A DNA stretch of 64,000 nt, taken from NCBI GenBank assembly GCA_021234155.1, contig JAJEKV010000039.1, forward strand, positions 9,995,077-10,059,076, given 5' to 3'. Below the pieces are notes generated by a model. That model searched no databases, was not told where the DNA came from, and was given only the letters and a program-made list of their open reading frames with translations. The DNA is from Isoetes taiwanensis (lineage: Eukaryota > Streptophyta > Lycopodiopsida > Isoetales > Isoetaceae). The translations under genes were made by a program, and so were the position numbers. Below, piece after piece: positions 44,525-57,423 of the stretch (position 1 is its first letter; every line of letters starts with the position of its first letter).

Positions 44525-47500
44525 TTATGACTTCACATATTTGTCCACGTAACCCTGCAGAAAAAAAATAGAGATGATGCAACCAGTGGTAAAAACACCA
44601 TACAGGCTTATCCGGAATGTTATATATTGTGAAAACATAGAAAACTAACCTGCACAAGCTTGGCAACTTTTGAACGAGAAACTGACATGAAGTGGTCAAC
44701 TTTTTCTTGAGTCTTTGGAATTTGGTGAGGCTGCAAAGTACTGATAACCTTGTCAACTGCTTTCTTCGCAATTGTCTTGAATGCTTCTTTGCTCATATGC
44801 CCTTCTTTCCATACAGGTTTCAAGACTTCCTTGACGTATTCAGTTAGCGAAACCCTAAGAAGCGCTGAGGGTTTCAGTTCTTTCTCTTTTCTTGCCTTTT
44901 CTTCCTGAACACCATCCTTCTCCTGATTATTAACTGCTTCAGGAGCAGCCAGCTTTGCATCCACCAGATGCTCCGGTGATGACTTACTTGCTTCTTGTAT
45001 GGGGCTAACATTTTCCATGGGAATCACCAGAACACCTTCAGGACGTTGACTCCCAGTTTCCATAGATACTGCATTGCTCAATTTGATACGTTGAGCTGAT
45101 GGAAGGTCAGGGCTCACAGCTTCCATAATAAGTTCATTCGGGCGACCAGGGCTCATGCACTCCAAACTGGCAGCCATCTCTTGTGGTATAGCTTTGTCCG
45201 GGAAAACAGAACTAGTTAATATTTCTCCTGTAACTGAATATCCTGCTTCAAAGTTCCGTGCTTCTCCTACACCTGGAGGCCCTGGTTCAATATTGTCCTT
45301 AAGTCCAGGCAGTCCAACCTCCAGAACAGGTGGTCCCGGCAGCACATTTTTGGACTGCAGAGATTGCGACATGCTGGGCCCTGATCCACCCCAAGGTTTG
45401 GATGATTGGTAACTAGCATGTGAGTATTGCATAGATGATTGAGCAGGAGACACAAGGGAATTCACACTGTGTTCTGGATTGTGAGTAGTTAGAGTGGACG
45501 TGAAACCAGATTTATCTGCATTCTGGTGGGAAAATAAAGTACTAGAACGATCTTCTGAAGGAGCTGTAGCTGGAGTCACTTCCAAACCGAACTGTTGTGG
45601 TGTGCTCAACTTCTGCTCCAAATCTTTATTTCCCTCCAATGGGTGTGTTACAGTTGCAATCTTAGTACTGAAGGCTTCTTTTCCTCCATTTGGATCCTGT
45701 TGATACATGGGATTCTTGAAAGGTTGAACATTAACTTGCTCCTTTCCATTCTCCCCAAACAGCTCATGTTGTGATGAAGACATAACACCTTTAGAATATC
45801 TACTTTTCTCCTCCATTGCAGGAGCTCTCCATCCGTTATCTCTTGAACCATGGCTTCTTTCAGTTTCATGTGGCCTTTCCACATCTCTACTTTCTGTCCA
45901 TCTAACATTATCTTGTTCTTGATGTATGAACTTGCATGCAGTTCCCCTGAAGCAACGTCCTTTACTAAAGTCATGGCAAATTGGCCTGCCCCTTCCTCCA
46001 CCTCTCGATCCTCTATCATTGAGAGGTTGTTCTGTTCTAGACTCATTTCCACGTCTAAATTCCCGTACTGGACTCTGGCTAGGACTTTGATTCTTATAAA
46101 GTTGTGGGGAGTGGCTGTTTCAAAAGTAAAAACATGTGTTAGTACACCAACACATCAGAAGTATTCAACATGCCATATTTTAAACAGGAAATGGATTGCT
46201 CTCGGAGTAATTTACATTTAGATGTAGAAAGATAGTATGAGAATTTTGGCATCATGCTAGACGAAAATTGGAGTAATTTAGCTGGCATATACATGTCTAA
46301 TTTGTAAAACAAGACGAAAAGGCTTTTCCTTAATAAGTGGTGGTAATCTTATATTGCAATTAAATGGAAGACGGAATATTGACAGCCCCCTTTGAATTGC
46401 TTGTTTTAGGATATCGGAACTTTTATAATTGAATGGTCCCTGTGCGCTTGCTTGCATAAAATGTCCAGGTTGAAAAAAACAAATTCTTAAACAATGGGAG
46501 CTGGAGTGGGAGAGAAATGGAAGAAACAAAGTCATCAGGTCTATTAGATGATTGACACATTTTTGCATTCATCACAGTAACCTCCCCAGTTGGAGTAGCG
46601 ATTGTCTCACTTCTTATGTCCTTATCAAAGTATTTTAAAATGTTTTTATTATTTATGGATGTCTGTAAAGCTTCTAGTAAGCTCAAAGTTTTCTGATGGT
46701 GAACGACCATGTATACCTAACCTGTACCTAGATTGAATCAGAATAACAGGGAGCAGTAAATTTGGATAAAACATTATTAAGTTCCACAATGCAATTTAAC
46801 TCCAGAACAGAAATAACCTGTGTGAATGACTGCCTTTTCCATGTGGAGAGACACTACGATTGCGGCTATGCAACTTCCCAGGAGAGCCTGGACTCCGGCT
46901 CCTGCTTCCACTATTGCTGCGGCTTACGCGCCCCCTTTTCTTCTGGTATCTATCATCATCCGACCCACTCTCATGAGTCCTTCCTTTAGCCAACCGTCCA
47001 AACTCATCTACCGCAGGTATTGATGATTCTCGATATCGTCCAGGCTTTCTGCTCCCATCAACATCCCTCTGACTATCTCGCATAGTAGAACCCGTTCTCC
47101 ACCTACCTCGAGACAAATCACTTGCTTCGCTCCAATTACTATCATCTTTAGAAGTATCAAATCTTCTTGGGGGCTTTCTGTCAGCATCTAATGAAAAATC
47201 AAACCTCGATGTTCCACCACCTTGCTGCCATTTCCAATTATTTGAAGGAGCATCCATCTCCGGAGGTCCTCTCCAGGGCCTGCGAGGAACATCTGCTTGG
47301 TATGTCCCAGCTGGGGATTTCTTCCTTTCAAATTCCATAGACCTTGAATCCTGAGAAGCGTATTTCACACTTATGTCTTCCATACAAGGCCTGTCAAAAG
47401 CTGTGCGGCGCCTCATATCTGCAGAACTTAGCAAATGTCTCTCATTCATTAAATGGCAACAAAAAACTCCATGCAGGATTTGATGCATATAAAAGAACTC

Positions 47501-50500
47501 AAAAGAGGGAATTAATGTACATATAATCAGAACGACAAGAAAAAAAGTATTTCACATATATGAGCATGCCATCAGGCTGTTTGGTTAAGTTATGCAGTAT
47601 GATTTGGCCCAATTCTAATTTTGTAATGAATTGGTTCAAAGACCAGTATACTATATTATGAGAATTGCCCACCAGACATGCACCATATATTTAGCTTTCC
47701 ATCGCAACACATGATTTAACGTCATCATGCCAAACTTGCTAAATGGCACAGCTGCGCTGCAGGGCAGGATCAGACAACTCCTTTGTAGGTTTAGTATGAA
47801 TTTTGTCAGTTATTTCGGGTCAAGATGACAAGTAGACAAACCTTGTTGAGCATTAGATAAGGATTGAAAGCACTAAAACTAGGGCATAATATTTTGCGCC
47901 AAACTAGATGGAAATAGGACATGGCAGAAAGCACAAAATTCATGACTTTTATAATGGACTTTACTTCCTTAAAAAGTAAACAGAAATCCTTGCAGATGAA
48001 AGACAATGTCCAAGAGCCTTCCTACTGTTCATGTATTGGCCTTAACAAAAACAACCACAGTTGAATTGCAATAGAACTAGTATATACATAACAATAGCTA
48101 AAAGACTAACTAAATTATATATTCATATTAAAACAGAACTACTCATGAACATCATACATCCACGTTCCATGTGCAAGGCCATCCAATTTTGCATTTATGA
48201 TGAAGAGAAAAGAGGAAAATAATTATTAACATCATGAAGACTGCTAGGTCTATGAGACCAATTAAATACAGGTAAAGCAATGCTCAGCTAGTGACAAATA
48301 AACATGTCACCTTGTATTTCGAACCCAAAGCCCTAACTATTATAAAATGAGAGGAATCAAGTATCTCTCCAAGAGTAACATGGTATCTTTTTCCTTATTG
48401 TTCAAATGACTGGTCACATTTCTGCCAAGCTGCCCGCCTAACTCTTTTAAATACGAGAAAACACCCAAGAATAGTGGTGCAGTTTCTCTTGTTGTCCTTT
48501 GTCATCGATGAAGAGCAAGGCGATTTTCATCTAAGTATGCTCATGCCCATTAATGGAGTTCGTATTAGCCCCCTGGCTCAAGCAGGCATTTCCTAATTTT
48601 TGTTGAAGGTATAATGCCAAATTCCAGCAAATGATCTAATTTGCAGGCTCTCTTCATAGACCTAAGTGTTGATGCTTGGCCTGTTTCAATCTCCCAAGGG
48701 GTACTTTGAACTGTCCCATAGCAGTTCTTGCTTTCTGTGATAAATGTGTTAAGTATCCTAGACAGTGAATGAAGCCATCAACTAATTATATCCAAAAAGT
48801 GTTTTGTAGAACAACATTTTGGTGAGAAAAGCCCTTTTTTGAATTTGCCATATCTTCTATACATCATGCAGAGGAGCTGATTAATTCGCATCTAGCTAAA
48901 ATATTTATAAGAGGGAATCTGTTCCAAGTCAAGTCTTTGGAAAGCAGTCTTCTGCATCCCAGCTTTTTCGTAGCCTTTCTCAAGTACTCCTTTCCAGGGC
49001 TTATAGCTGCTGCAGCCCGTTATAAAAGTTATCACCTGGAATGCTGTGTGTTTAATTGCAAGAGTAAAGCTGCAAATTCGGGTAGAATCATTGGATGTGA
49101 GGTTGATGCTTTACTAGATTGAATCCTCTTTGTATGTGCTCATTGCTTAGCTGTTAGGTCCCCTCCCACATCAAGGCTCCATTGCTTGCCATGTAGAAGA
49201 GATAATCTTTTGATGGAACATCTTGGTACTTCGCTTGAAAGCAACTCTTTCCTCGCATGGCAAGTGAAGGTAGCCTTGATAAGCTTCGCACATTTGCATG
49301 AGCACTGACTTCCAATCAAAAAAATAGGTCCCATAAATTGCACTCCCAAGCATGTATAATATCAGACTACTTCAATCAGTTGATTCAGGTAAAATGTACA
49401 AGAGAAATGCATAAAAGTGATTAATGGTGGGAGACAGTGTAGACAAATAGATCGCCTCTAAACTCATCGGTATTTTAAGAGCCTTAATCAAGTTCTTGTA
49501 TTTATGCTTCTAATAGAAGTTGATTGAATCCAAAACACTATAAACTAAGATCTGTTTCCCAGGAATTCAACTACTGTTATAAGAAAGATCAATGCCTCTT
49601 TTGACATTATCAAGTCTTTCTAACTTGATGCATGCCTTTCAAGAACCTTGAGGTGGCAGAACCCTGGTGGCTTTCGCAATATTTTATGTTGCCATCGCCC
49701 AGCTTCAAATTGGTAACAAATCATTGATAATGCGAATTCTGAACATGTTTGGGATCCTGGAAATTACTCTGCAGCCTCAAAGAAAATCTACAAAACTTGA
49801 CTTATGATGCGCTTTGGCTTTCTCCAAATGCTAAATCTCTTGCTAGGTTGAGGCCTGACAATTGTTTTCAGATTGCCAGTAAGATATGATAAAGAGCTGC
49901 AGCCCAACCATGCATGGAGAGGACAGCTACCAGCAAGAGTGGGTCCTCAACATCGGTCACTTGTTGACATGACACATTCCAATCCTGGCACATGTTCAAA
50001 ATGAGCAAGTACTGAGTTTCTGATATTTACAGGTATAGTAGAATGAGTACAGACAAGAAACAACTCAAACCTATCAGCAAACAGAGATTGTGTGCCATTG
50101 ACAACGTGTCAATGATGTTGATAGCACGTGCCAAAAAGTTACATTATGAATGGAAACTATTTTCAACTCTCTCAACACCAGGTGTTGCAACTTTCTAAGA
50201 ACCCAGGTTACGCAACCCTATGCGAGACGTGATAAGAGAAGAAAAATGGTCCTCAAACTTGAAGAAAGGGTAATACAGAAGAACTTCTTTAACGCAAGAT
50301 CATCTCAACTCCCCCATTCATAATTCCATCTGCAGTCACGAAGTCATGACAATATACTTCCAACACCATATGCGCCCTTCCATATTTCTGTCCCTTCCAG
50401 ATCTGGCTTCTGAAGGTTCTCGATGGGAATTCAGTGCCAATATTATATTTAATCATGAAATGATTAAGCTAATTAGTTCCCCGTCCAATAACGCATCCAG

Positions 50501-51295
50501 CAAAATTGCAGAATTTCTCACTTGCATCATTTAAAGGATAAAGAGTTTCAGACATTTTTAAACCAAAGCAAGTTCTCACCTCTCCTTGGTTGTGTGCTAT
50601 TTTCTCTTGTAAACCTCCCATTGTAATTTCTCGTAGAATCCTGCATTCGTTTCTTTGCATCTGCATCACCATATTCTTTTGACTCCATTAAAAACTCCCT
50701 AGATTCTCGGTCTCGCCTTGACATCGGAATTCGAGGACGCTCTAACATTTCAGCTCGTGGAGGTAATTCATTCGTCTCTGGTGAAGCACAAGGCAACACA
50801 GATTCACATACTTCTCCAGCACCACCTATAACATAATCACAATTTCAACTTCCATGATCATTTTGACCGATCCATTTTGCCTTCTCAGCAAATTACAAAA
50901 GATATACCTTCTGTCTCCAAATCTGATAACTGAGGAGACGGGATCGTTTCTCTTGACACTACGCCCCTATCATTATCTCCCGGCTTTGCTTGTAAGATTC
51001 GTTTTCTCCATTCATAATACTCATGACCTATTGCAGCATCTGTTCCAGGTTCACCCCAAACAAAAACTCAAACTTGGGGTCATTTGCCTGTTTATCTTTT
51101 GCCATTTTTCAAAACGAGGACCATTTTTGACGACATAATCTGCAAGCAATTCAATCTTACTGACAACATCTGGGTCTTTAGGTACCTGAGGTTGTTGGGC
51201 GATCAAAGTGGCCACAGCCTTATCCCCCCATGAAGCACTGCCAGACCAGGAGCTTGTAAAGAGGCTACGAAGCGCTTCAACTCTTCCAAAACAAC
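44525..51295 (-). CDS. CCCH zinc-finger protein with SURP and SRI-like ends (C3H38/55-like)
   Basis: Exons on the minus strand: about 51295-50908, 50825-50580, 47418-46818, 46114-44650 and 44554-44525. Introns are GT-AG and all four junction phases agree. Exon 1 has a SURP module (DVVSKIELLADYVVKNGPRF, PKFEFLFG, HEYYEWRKRILQ). Exons 2-3 are Arg/Ser-rich (RSRSPGSPGK). Exon 4 opens with one CCCH finger, CHDFSKGRCFRGTACKFIH (C-x7-C-x5-C-x3-H), followed by a long disordered part. The C-terminus, VKEVLKPVWKEGHMSKEAFK to KVAKLVQGYVDKYVKS, resembles the SRI fold that binds phosphorylated RNA polymerase II CTD. From memory, this resembles the plant C3H38/C3H55 group, probably nuclear and RNA-processing related. 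SURP is broken by two one-base homopolymer gaps (51105-51109, 51054-51057) that look like assembly errors. The true start codon is not settled. Confidence 0.8.
47419..50579 (-). other. 3.2-kb intron of the CCCH gene
   Basis: Bounded by GTGAGA (donor, 50579) and TTCTGCAG (acceptor, 47419). Much longer than the other three introns (82, 703 and 95 bp). No nested gene or clear mobile element was recognised inside it. Confidence 0.8.
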
Positions 51296-51460
51296 ACTAA
51301 TCCTCCTAGCCTTTGGTATGAAACAGTACTCATGTCAACGCAAAAAGAGATGTAAACCAAATCCTTAAACACCAAATGTAGATTCTTCGTACCCCAGCTC
51401 CAACTCTATGTTCATGAACGCAATAGGTTGGAAAGACCTAATCATGGGAGAAGAAAGAAA

Positions 51461-51466
51461 GGCCCA
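51461..51466 (-). promoter_or_regulatory. TGGGCC site II element upstream of CCCH gene
   Basis: TGGGCC on the minus strand about 170 bases upstream of the first recognised coding exon. Site II (TGGGCC/T) elements bind TCP factors and are common in promoters of plant housekeeping genes. Confidence 0.4.
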
Positions 51467-52774
51467 TATTTAAGGTCAAGACACCTGAAGCTGGGAAGCA
51501 ACGGCTATGGCGAAAGCGGCACCTGGGCGCCGGAGTGCATATAGATACTGTTGAAATGAGATAGAATGAGGGCAAAACCGAGCGACAAGGCGATGACGGG
51601 AGACTAACGGAAAATATAAAATGACGGGTTGTCCTTCGCCGGATTCCGTCACAAGGAATAAAGACCATAACCTCTACTACAAACAATCCATGGCATTCCA
51701 CTAGATAGTTAGGACTAGTTTGCGTGGCAAGACTGCACCAATTTTTGGGCTTGGTTCAATCCAAAAGCGCTTCAATTCCTTTTTTCTTGTGTTCCACCTG
51801 TTCTTATGAGGCGTCCGAATCTTAGGGTGAGATTCCACCTGGGGAAGGGACAGTTCTCTGTTTCACCAAAACTGCCTCCATTAAAAAACTGCGTTGATTC
51901 CACTGCAACAATTCCCTTGGGCTGAAACTAAATCGTGGAGCAAATCCGTCGGAGATGAGAGGAGCGCGTGTAAAGATCTTGATGCCGGCAGTTCCTTCCT
52001 ACCAAATTGTCGGGGATAATTCCCTGACAGTTAATCTGCAATTATCTCTTCCCTAGCCTCGCCCGGATGCTCCACATCATCTTCCCAACCATAAATTGCC
52101 TGTGCTAGTGGAATCACAGTGCAACTCCGGAAGTTTGCAATCTGTCCATTTGATTGGCTTGCTGCTAAATGCCAGGCATTAACATCCGCCAGTGGAATCT
52201 CAGCCTTATTACCTCGTAGTGGAGCGAAACAAAATGGTTGAGTATTAGAGGAGAAATCATCCAGCAATGAAGTGCTTCAAATCTCTTTTAAGGGGCACAC
52301 ACATTCATTCTGATTCTCTGGTTATTGCAAGCTATGATACTGTCTGTCAAAATCCCACCACTCAGATCCCCGCGTAATCTTAAGTCGTGTGGTTATCGAC
52401 TTATTAAATTGGTGTTTTCAGTATGGTGATTTTTGGGCTTTTTGTGTTTTTCCAAACTCCAAAAGTCTCCAAAAGGAACTTTTTTAACACCAAAATCTAG
52501 ATACAAAACCACGCTCCTTTAGCCAATAGCTATCTCTTTGCCTTGCATTGTCCTACAGCCACTTTTTTCTCTCTATGATTTCATCTTTTAGAAACATTAT
52601 CTCAATATTAGTCATGCACATTGTGCTAGGATTTCATCTTTTGGCAACACTCTCTCACTAGTCATGCATACCGCGATAGTAGCCTTTCCGAAATGTTCCA
52701 ATATGCCAATGGCGCTTTAAGTGACTTCATCTTAGTTCCTTGCCCTTTGTTCACTTTCTCTCTCTAGGTTTTTA
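51467..52774. other. CCCH promoter side and unidentified spacer
   Basis: Minus frame 52267-52031 (FCFAPLRGNKAEIPLADVNA, NGQIANFRSCTVIPLAQAIY) is gene-like in composition but unrecognised. The rest lacks coding signal. Confidence 0.35.
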
Positions 52775-53195
52775 GGGAAAAACTGCGAAATACCCTTATG
52801 TTTTGCTAAAATTGACAAAATGCCCCTAGTTTTGGGGGTATTTTTATGGAAATGATCATAACTTTTTTGTGATGATCCAAATGGGAATGAATCTTTCATA
52901 GATATTGTAAAGGAGGATGAGATATTTCCATAAAAATTAAGATCTCCTGAATCGGATTCCAAAATCTCAAGTTATGGTCTCGTAAATCCCTCTGAAATTT
53001 CTATAATTTTCTTGTGTATTAAAAATACTATAACTTTGATGGAAAAATCTCATCCTCCTTTACAAGATCTCTGAAAGACTCATTCCCATTTGGATCATCA
53101 CAAAAAAGTTATGATCATTTCCATAAAAATACCCCCAAAACTAGGGGCATTTTGTCAATTTTAGCAAAACATAAGGGTATTTCACAGTTTTTCCC
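52775..53195. mobile_element. 421-bp foldback / MITE-like element
   Basis: The left arm from GGGAAAAACTGCGAAATACC (52775) and the right arm ending GGTATTTCACAGTTTTTCCC (53195) are inverted copies of each other over about 160 bp, around a roughly 100-bp centre. Arms contain TTTTGCTAAAATTGACAAAA, CCCCTAGTTTTGGGGG and AATGATCATAACTTTTTTGT. No coding capacity. No convincing target-site duplication is visible, and the right end abuts the LINE that follows. Confidence 0.8.
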
Positions 53196-53198
53196 AGA

Positions 53199-55350
53199 AG
53201 GTGGGCACAAACCTTCCTTCTCCAAGGAAGAGGTTACATGGGCACTAAACAGGATGGCAAATAACAAGGCTTAGGATTTATATGGGCTAACAAGGAGATG
53301 TTGAAATGTGTACAAACACAGATAGTAGGGATCATAACAGAAATATTCAATGAGGTAATACACTCAGGCCTACCAGAAAGATGGCAGTTCAATAAAGTAA
53401 TTCCGCTCCATAAAGGGGGAAACAGAGAAGAACCGAGTAATTATAGGACCATCATGGTCGGGTTCAAGATTGTGAAATGGTTGGGGAAAGCACTAGATCT
53501 AAACCGAAAATTTGGGTAAAAGGAAACTTCGAGCACAAGGCCATCTTTGGTTTTCGGTAGGAGTACTCGACTACGGATCATCTAGTGACTCTAAGGATAA
53601 TGATAGAACAGGCAAAGAAGAGTAACAAGAAGATCATATCTTTGCCGTGGACTTTAAAAAGCCGACCGCGGTACCGAGAGATAAACTCCTACTTAGACTA
53701 ATAGGACTAAGAGCACCGAAAGGGTTAGTAGGATCAATTGCAAGGCTATATCAAAAGGTATATGCCAAAATAGAGGGGAAGGGGAAGCAATAGGCGGGGA
53801 GTAAAGCAAGGATGCCCACTATCACCCACACTTTTGGGATATACATAGATGCTCTACAAGAAATTTTCAAGGAGAGAGAGGGAGGGAGGCATCAATGATA
53901 GGGAGAACAAAAGTCCCAATAATGCTATATATCGGATGACTTAGGTATGATGGCGACCAAAGCCAAAGGAATGCAGAATCACGAGATACTATAAGAGTTT
54001 TGTTTGGAGGCAGGGATTGACAAATCCAACTGGACAAAACAAAAATAGTGACCTTCGGTACAAAGACAAAACACAAGCCCTTTAAATACAAGGGACAAGA
54101 ACTAGGAAACCACAGGGATCTGGTATTTGGGATATGACACGCATGGCGGGGAAAGTGGTCAAAAGGCGGAATAACAGATTCAGGCAAATGATAGGCAATT
54201 ATTACATCATGATGAATGAATTGTAACAACGGGGATCACCAACGGGAAATCAAAACATACCTATTTAGCACATTAGTAGCATCGACACGGTAGACGGATG
54301 TGAAAACATGGGGACCAGGTCTATCGAGAGAAGAAATGGGAAAACGGGAAGGAATACGAGGCAATAGCGCGAATGGAGAATTCCGTGAAGGCAGGTACAT
54401 CATTAGCAACAATCATATGAAAGCAGGGGAAAAAGCCAATGGAGGTGAGAGCATGGGAAAGAACAATCGGTATCTAATAAAGGACAACAGTTATGGAAAA
54501 GAGGACAAACTATCGTCATTGGCAATAGAGGAGTTGACAAAACAACACATGGTAGCAGGGCAAGGGATGGTTTAACGGCGTGGCGAGGTGGGCGGCAAAC
54601 ATGGGGATGCAACTAAACCATATTATACAAAGCGGATGAATGGGGCCGAAGAATGGATGCGAGGGCAATGAGGGAGCTAGCCACGGCCACACAGGGGGCC
54701 TAAAAGCGGTCGGGCTGTGGGAACCTTCAATCCAGGGGGCAGATAGGACATATTACATACAAAAGTAACTTTGTTGAATAGGAGCTTGAGAGGAACGCTG
54801 GCTAGGTTCGGAATGGTGAGCCCACGATCTCCGAATTGAGAAAGATAGATGGAGAAAAATAGATAGAGCAGAGCGAATATGTCGACTATGTGACCACGGG
54901 GAAAAATAGAAGACGAGGTACATATGGTCAAGGATTGCCCGATCTACGCACATAAGGTCCAAATTTAACAAAGGTGGTGGGATCTCCCACCCGGCTTCGA
55001 TGGACAAAGAAGAGACACTCACGGATGTAGCGAAAGCTATAAAAGAGATGATAATAAGACACGGGGGGCACAAAGAGAAAAGGGCTAATGTCGAGAGGCC
55101 TTTGTTGCTTAATCGGAGAGGCCCTGAGTCTGATTCAAAGCGTTTATAACGATGCATTGTGTATGGCCAAGAAGCCAGCTATAAGCATGATGCGGGTATT
55201 AAAAAGAACAAGAGAAGCCCGGTAGAAGGCTACATAAACCTATCGCGTCGTTTGTTGGCGGCACCCACTTTTGGGAGCTCGCAGGATGCTACACAAGTCC
55301 GGGGGCCTCACGGCCTGAGGGACGTTAATGTATATTCTATTCTACTCTAT
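53199..55350 (+). mobile_element. second LINE relic with RT and C-terminal zinc motif
   Basis: Starts inside the RT region: EEVTWALNRMANNKA (53229), 53298-53519 with GLPERWQFNKVIPLHKGGNR and EEPSNYRTIMVG, then LRLIGL, KGLVGSIARLYQKVYAKIEG (about 53730-53780), GVKQGCPLSPTL (about 53800), and SDDLGMMATKAKGMQNHEIL (about 53933-53990), where the catalytic YxDD box reads SDD. Near 54875-54950 lies RICRLCDHGE with DEVHMVKDCPIY, the CxxC...HxxxxC motif found after RT in several LINE clades. The 3' end is the short repeat ATTCTATTCTACTCTATT near 55333-55350, without poly(A). A 5'-truncated, frameshifted copy of a different clade from the relic at 4652-6076. Confidence 0.7.
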
Positions 55351-55351
55351 T

Positions 55352-57423
55352 AACTGTGAACAAGCTTGCCAGAGATGCTTTATGGTTGTCCACTGTTTTG
55401 GGGCCACTAGAATGTCTCGACACATAAAAGACTGGATAAAAACCCTACAATTGATAATCACTGCAGGCGAAGAAGAGTTATAACAATGCACGCTCTAGCT
55501 GCTATGTCCTGGATTATTTTAGAGAGGTATGTGAAAAATTCTTTGGCAGGCAACATCACAAAAAAGATGTCTTCCAATAATATAAAGAGACATGCATCTA
55601 GTCTCAGTACACCCCTTGCTCACACTTCACTAGACTGTGGAAAAGTGAATTCGGTCTTATGAAAATTCCTTGTAAGTATAAAAGGTCTATGTGCTCGAGG
55701 TGTGCAGAATTAAAGAGTCAAAGAGAAACTGCAAAGACAGAGGTCGAAAAACATAAATTAAAGTTCTTATTTCTCATCTTTGCTTCTTAGAATTATTTTA
55801 GCTTGATTTCTTCAACGGATATTGTGCAACAGAAGCTTGCTAGACACCGTGAACCAGGCCGCGAGAAGAAAGCTTGCTAAGTGTTGGAAAAAAACTCTTG
55901 AACGGACAATACATGTTTGTTATAATTGATGGAATGGATCAAAAAAAAAACTCTATCTCATTTCATGAATATTCCAAAAGATGTGCGGAGGAATGCTTTG
56001 TTAAGGTCCACCTTGTAGGAGCAATGTTCTTCAAAGGAAGTCTAAAGTGCAAAGTCTTTTTAACATATCATGATTTGTGTGGTGGCCCAAACCTCACAAT
56101 TACCAAAACAAACTCTCTTTACTTATTGTGCCATGCTAGTGGAGCTAAGAATTTTAAAAAAAGTGAAGCTCAAATTTTTACTTGTAGGCCACACTCATGA
56201 TCGAATTGACGGATGTTTAGTTTAGCATTTTTTTGTGCACCTTGAAGGAAGAAGGCTTTTAGTCTTTCAACTTTAGTTCGACTTATCAAAGATTCTTACA
56301 CTCCGTGCACGTAGTTGAGCTTCTAAGGGAGACTGTTGACTTTAGAGAATTTGTTTTCTCTCGATGTGCCAGAACAAGTTGTGAACAAGTTAAATGATCT
56401 TATTTTTCAACACCATATCAAGTTTTACTTGAAGAATGGAGAATGTTTTTTACAAGGGAAGAAGTACACCACAACTAAAGATTGGAGTCCACTATAAGGG
56501 TCGCACTTCCTAAAATCTGTTTTAGACATTAGCTTGATAGAACGTGCAGAGCAACTTCCTCTAAAAAAATCAAAAGAGTCAAAGCAAAAACAAAGTACCC
56601 CAGTAAAATCTTGACATTGAGAATGGGATTTCCTTGGGCTTCAAGTACTTCGTAGAATAAGACCAAATGTGGTGGAGAAGTTTCGTTCTTGAACGAAAGA
56701 TTGTGATTCAGAACGTAGATCTAAGACAATTGAAGAGACCTTTTGAATGGTCTAACACCTTCCATCAACCCCAGAACTAGGCAGGAGGTCCAAGCAATGC
56801 TATAGAAGTGCCTTCGACAGAGGAAGAAGAGGATCGGATCATGTACTTTGGACTAAGATGCAAGAATGAGTTTAGGGTAATGTCGCGAGAATTGCAAAAG
56901 GTAATTGCTCCAACTAAGGAAGATGGAAAAGGGTGACCATTACGGATAGCAAAAGTTCTTTGAGACAATTAAAAGTGACTAAACTCAAGATTCACTAGCT
57001 TGCTACATGTGCAATAAATGCTTTTGAGGGAAGATAATGAGTTACAGATGAGAAGTCAAGAAAAGGGGAAAAAAAAGCCAAGAAAATGGATTGTAGGAAT
57101 GACCTAAACCTTAAAAAGTTTGTATATTGTGTTATGATTTAAAACTAAGATTTGATAACTTCTACATGAAAGGACGATCAGCTTGATCAAGAGACTTGTA
57201 ATTGCGAGGAAGAAGGGAGTAATGTTGGCGATGCTTCGCCTTCTATTGTTAATGATGAAGAAGATAACTCAAGCACTTCCTCAAGTGATAATGATGCAAG
57301 TAAAGGTGATGAGAATAGTATAAGCGAACATGATGATATGTTGGTTATTTTCTCATCACTCCTTGCACTTTTGCATATAAGCGAGTTTTTTTTATTATTA
57401 TTAGTATTTCTTCTTTTAAAGGG
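55352..57423 (+). mobile_element. DUF7869-type transposon copy C, truncated and interrupted
   Basis: Begins abruptly after the LINE 3' end, so its LPPPF N-terminal part is missing. Visible pieces: FTRLWKSEFGLMKIPCKYKR (about 55627-55685), CSRCAELKSQRETAKTEVEK, TLSHFMNIPKDV (about 55957), GGPNLTIT, and VGHTHDRID (56184-56210), the cleanest copy of that signature here. About 80 bases carrying the QLDN Asp are deleted near 56103. The acidic tail (NDEEDNSSTSSS-like) lies at 57240-57345. The LTR element at 57424 is inserted just past this tail. Confidence 0.6.
57419..57423 (+). repeat. target-site duplication, left
   Basis: AAGGG immediately left of the LTR element, identical to 60650-60654. Confidence 0.85.

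Noticed and set aside
44620-45882. 420-codon minus ORF as a separate gene starting at 45882
   Set aside because: It is the middle of exon 4 of the CCCH gene; the first codon is GTG and coding continues upstream through the zinc finger to 46114.
51893-51915. CTGCGTTGATTCCACTGC resembles a cDNA-adaptor sequence
   Set aside because: At least one mismatch and no abrupt junction; treated as coincidence rather than contamination.
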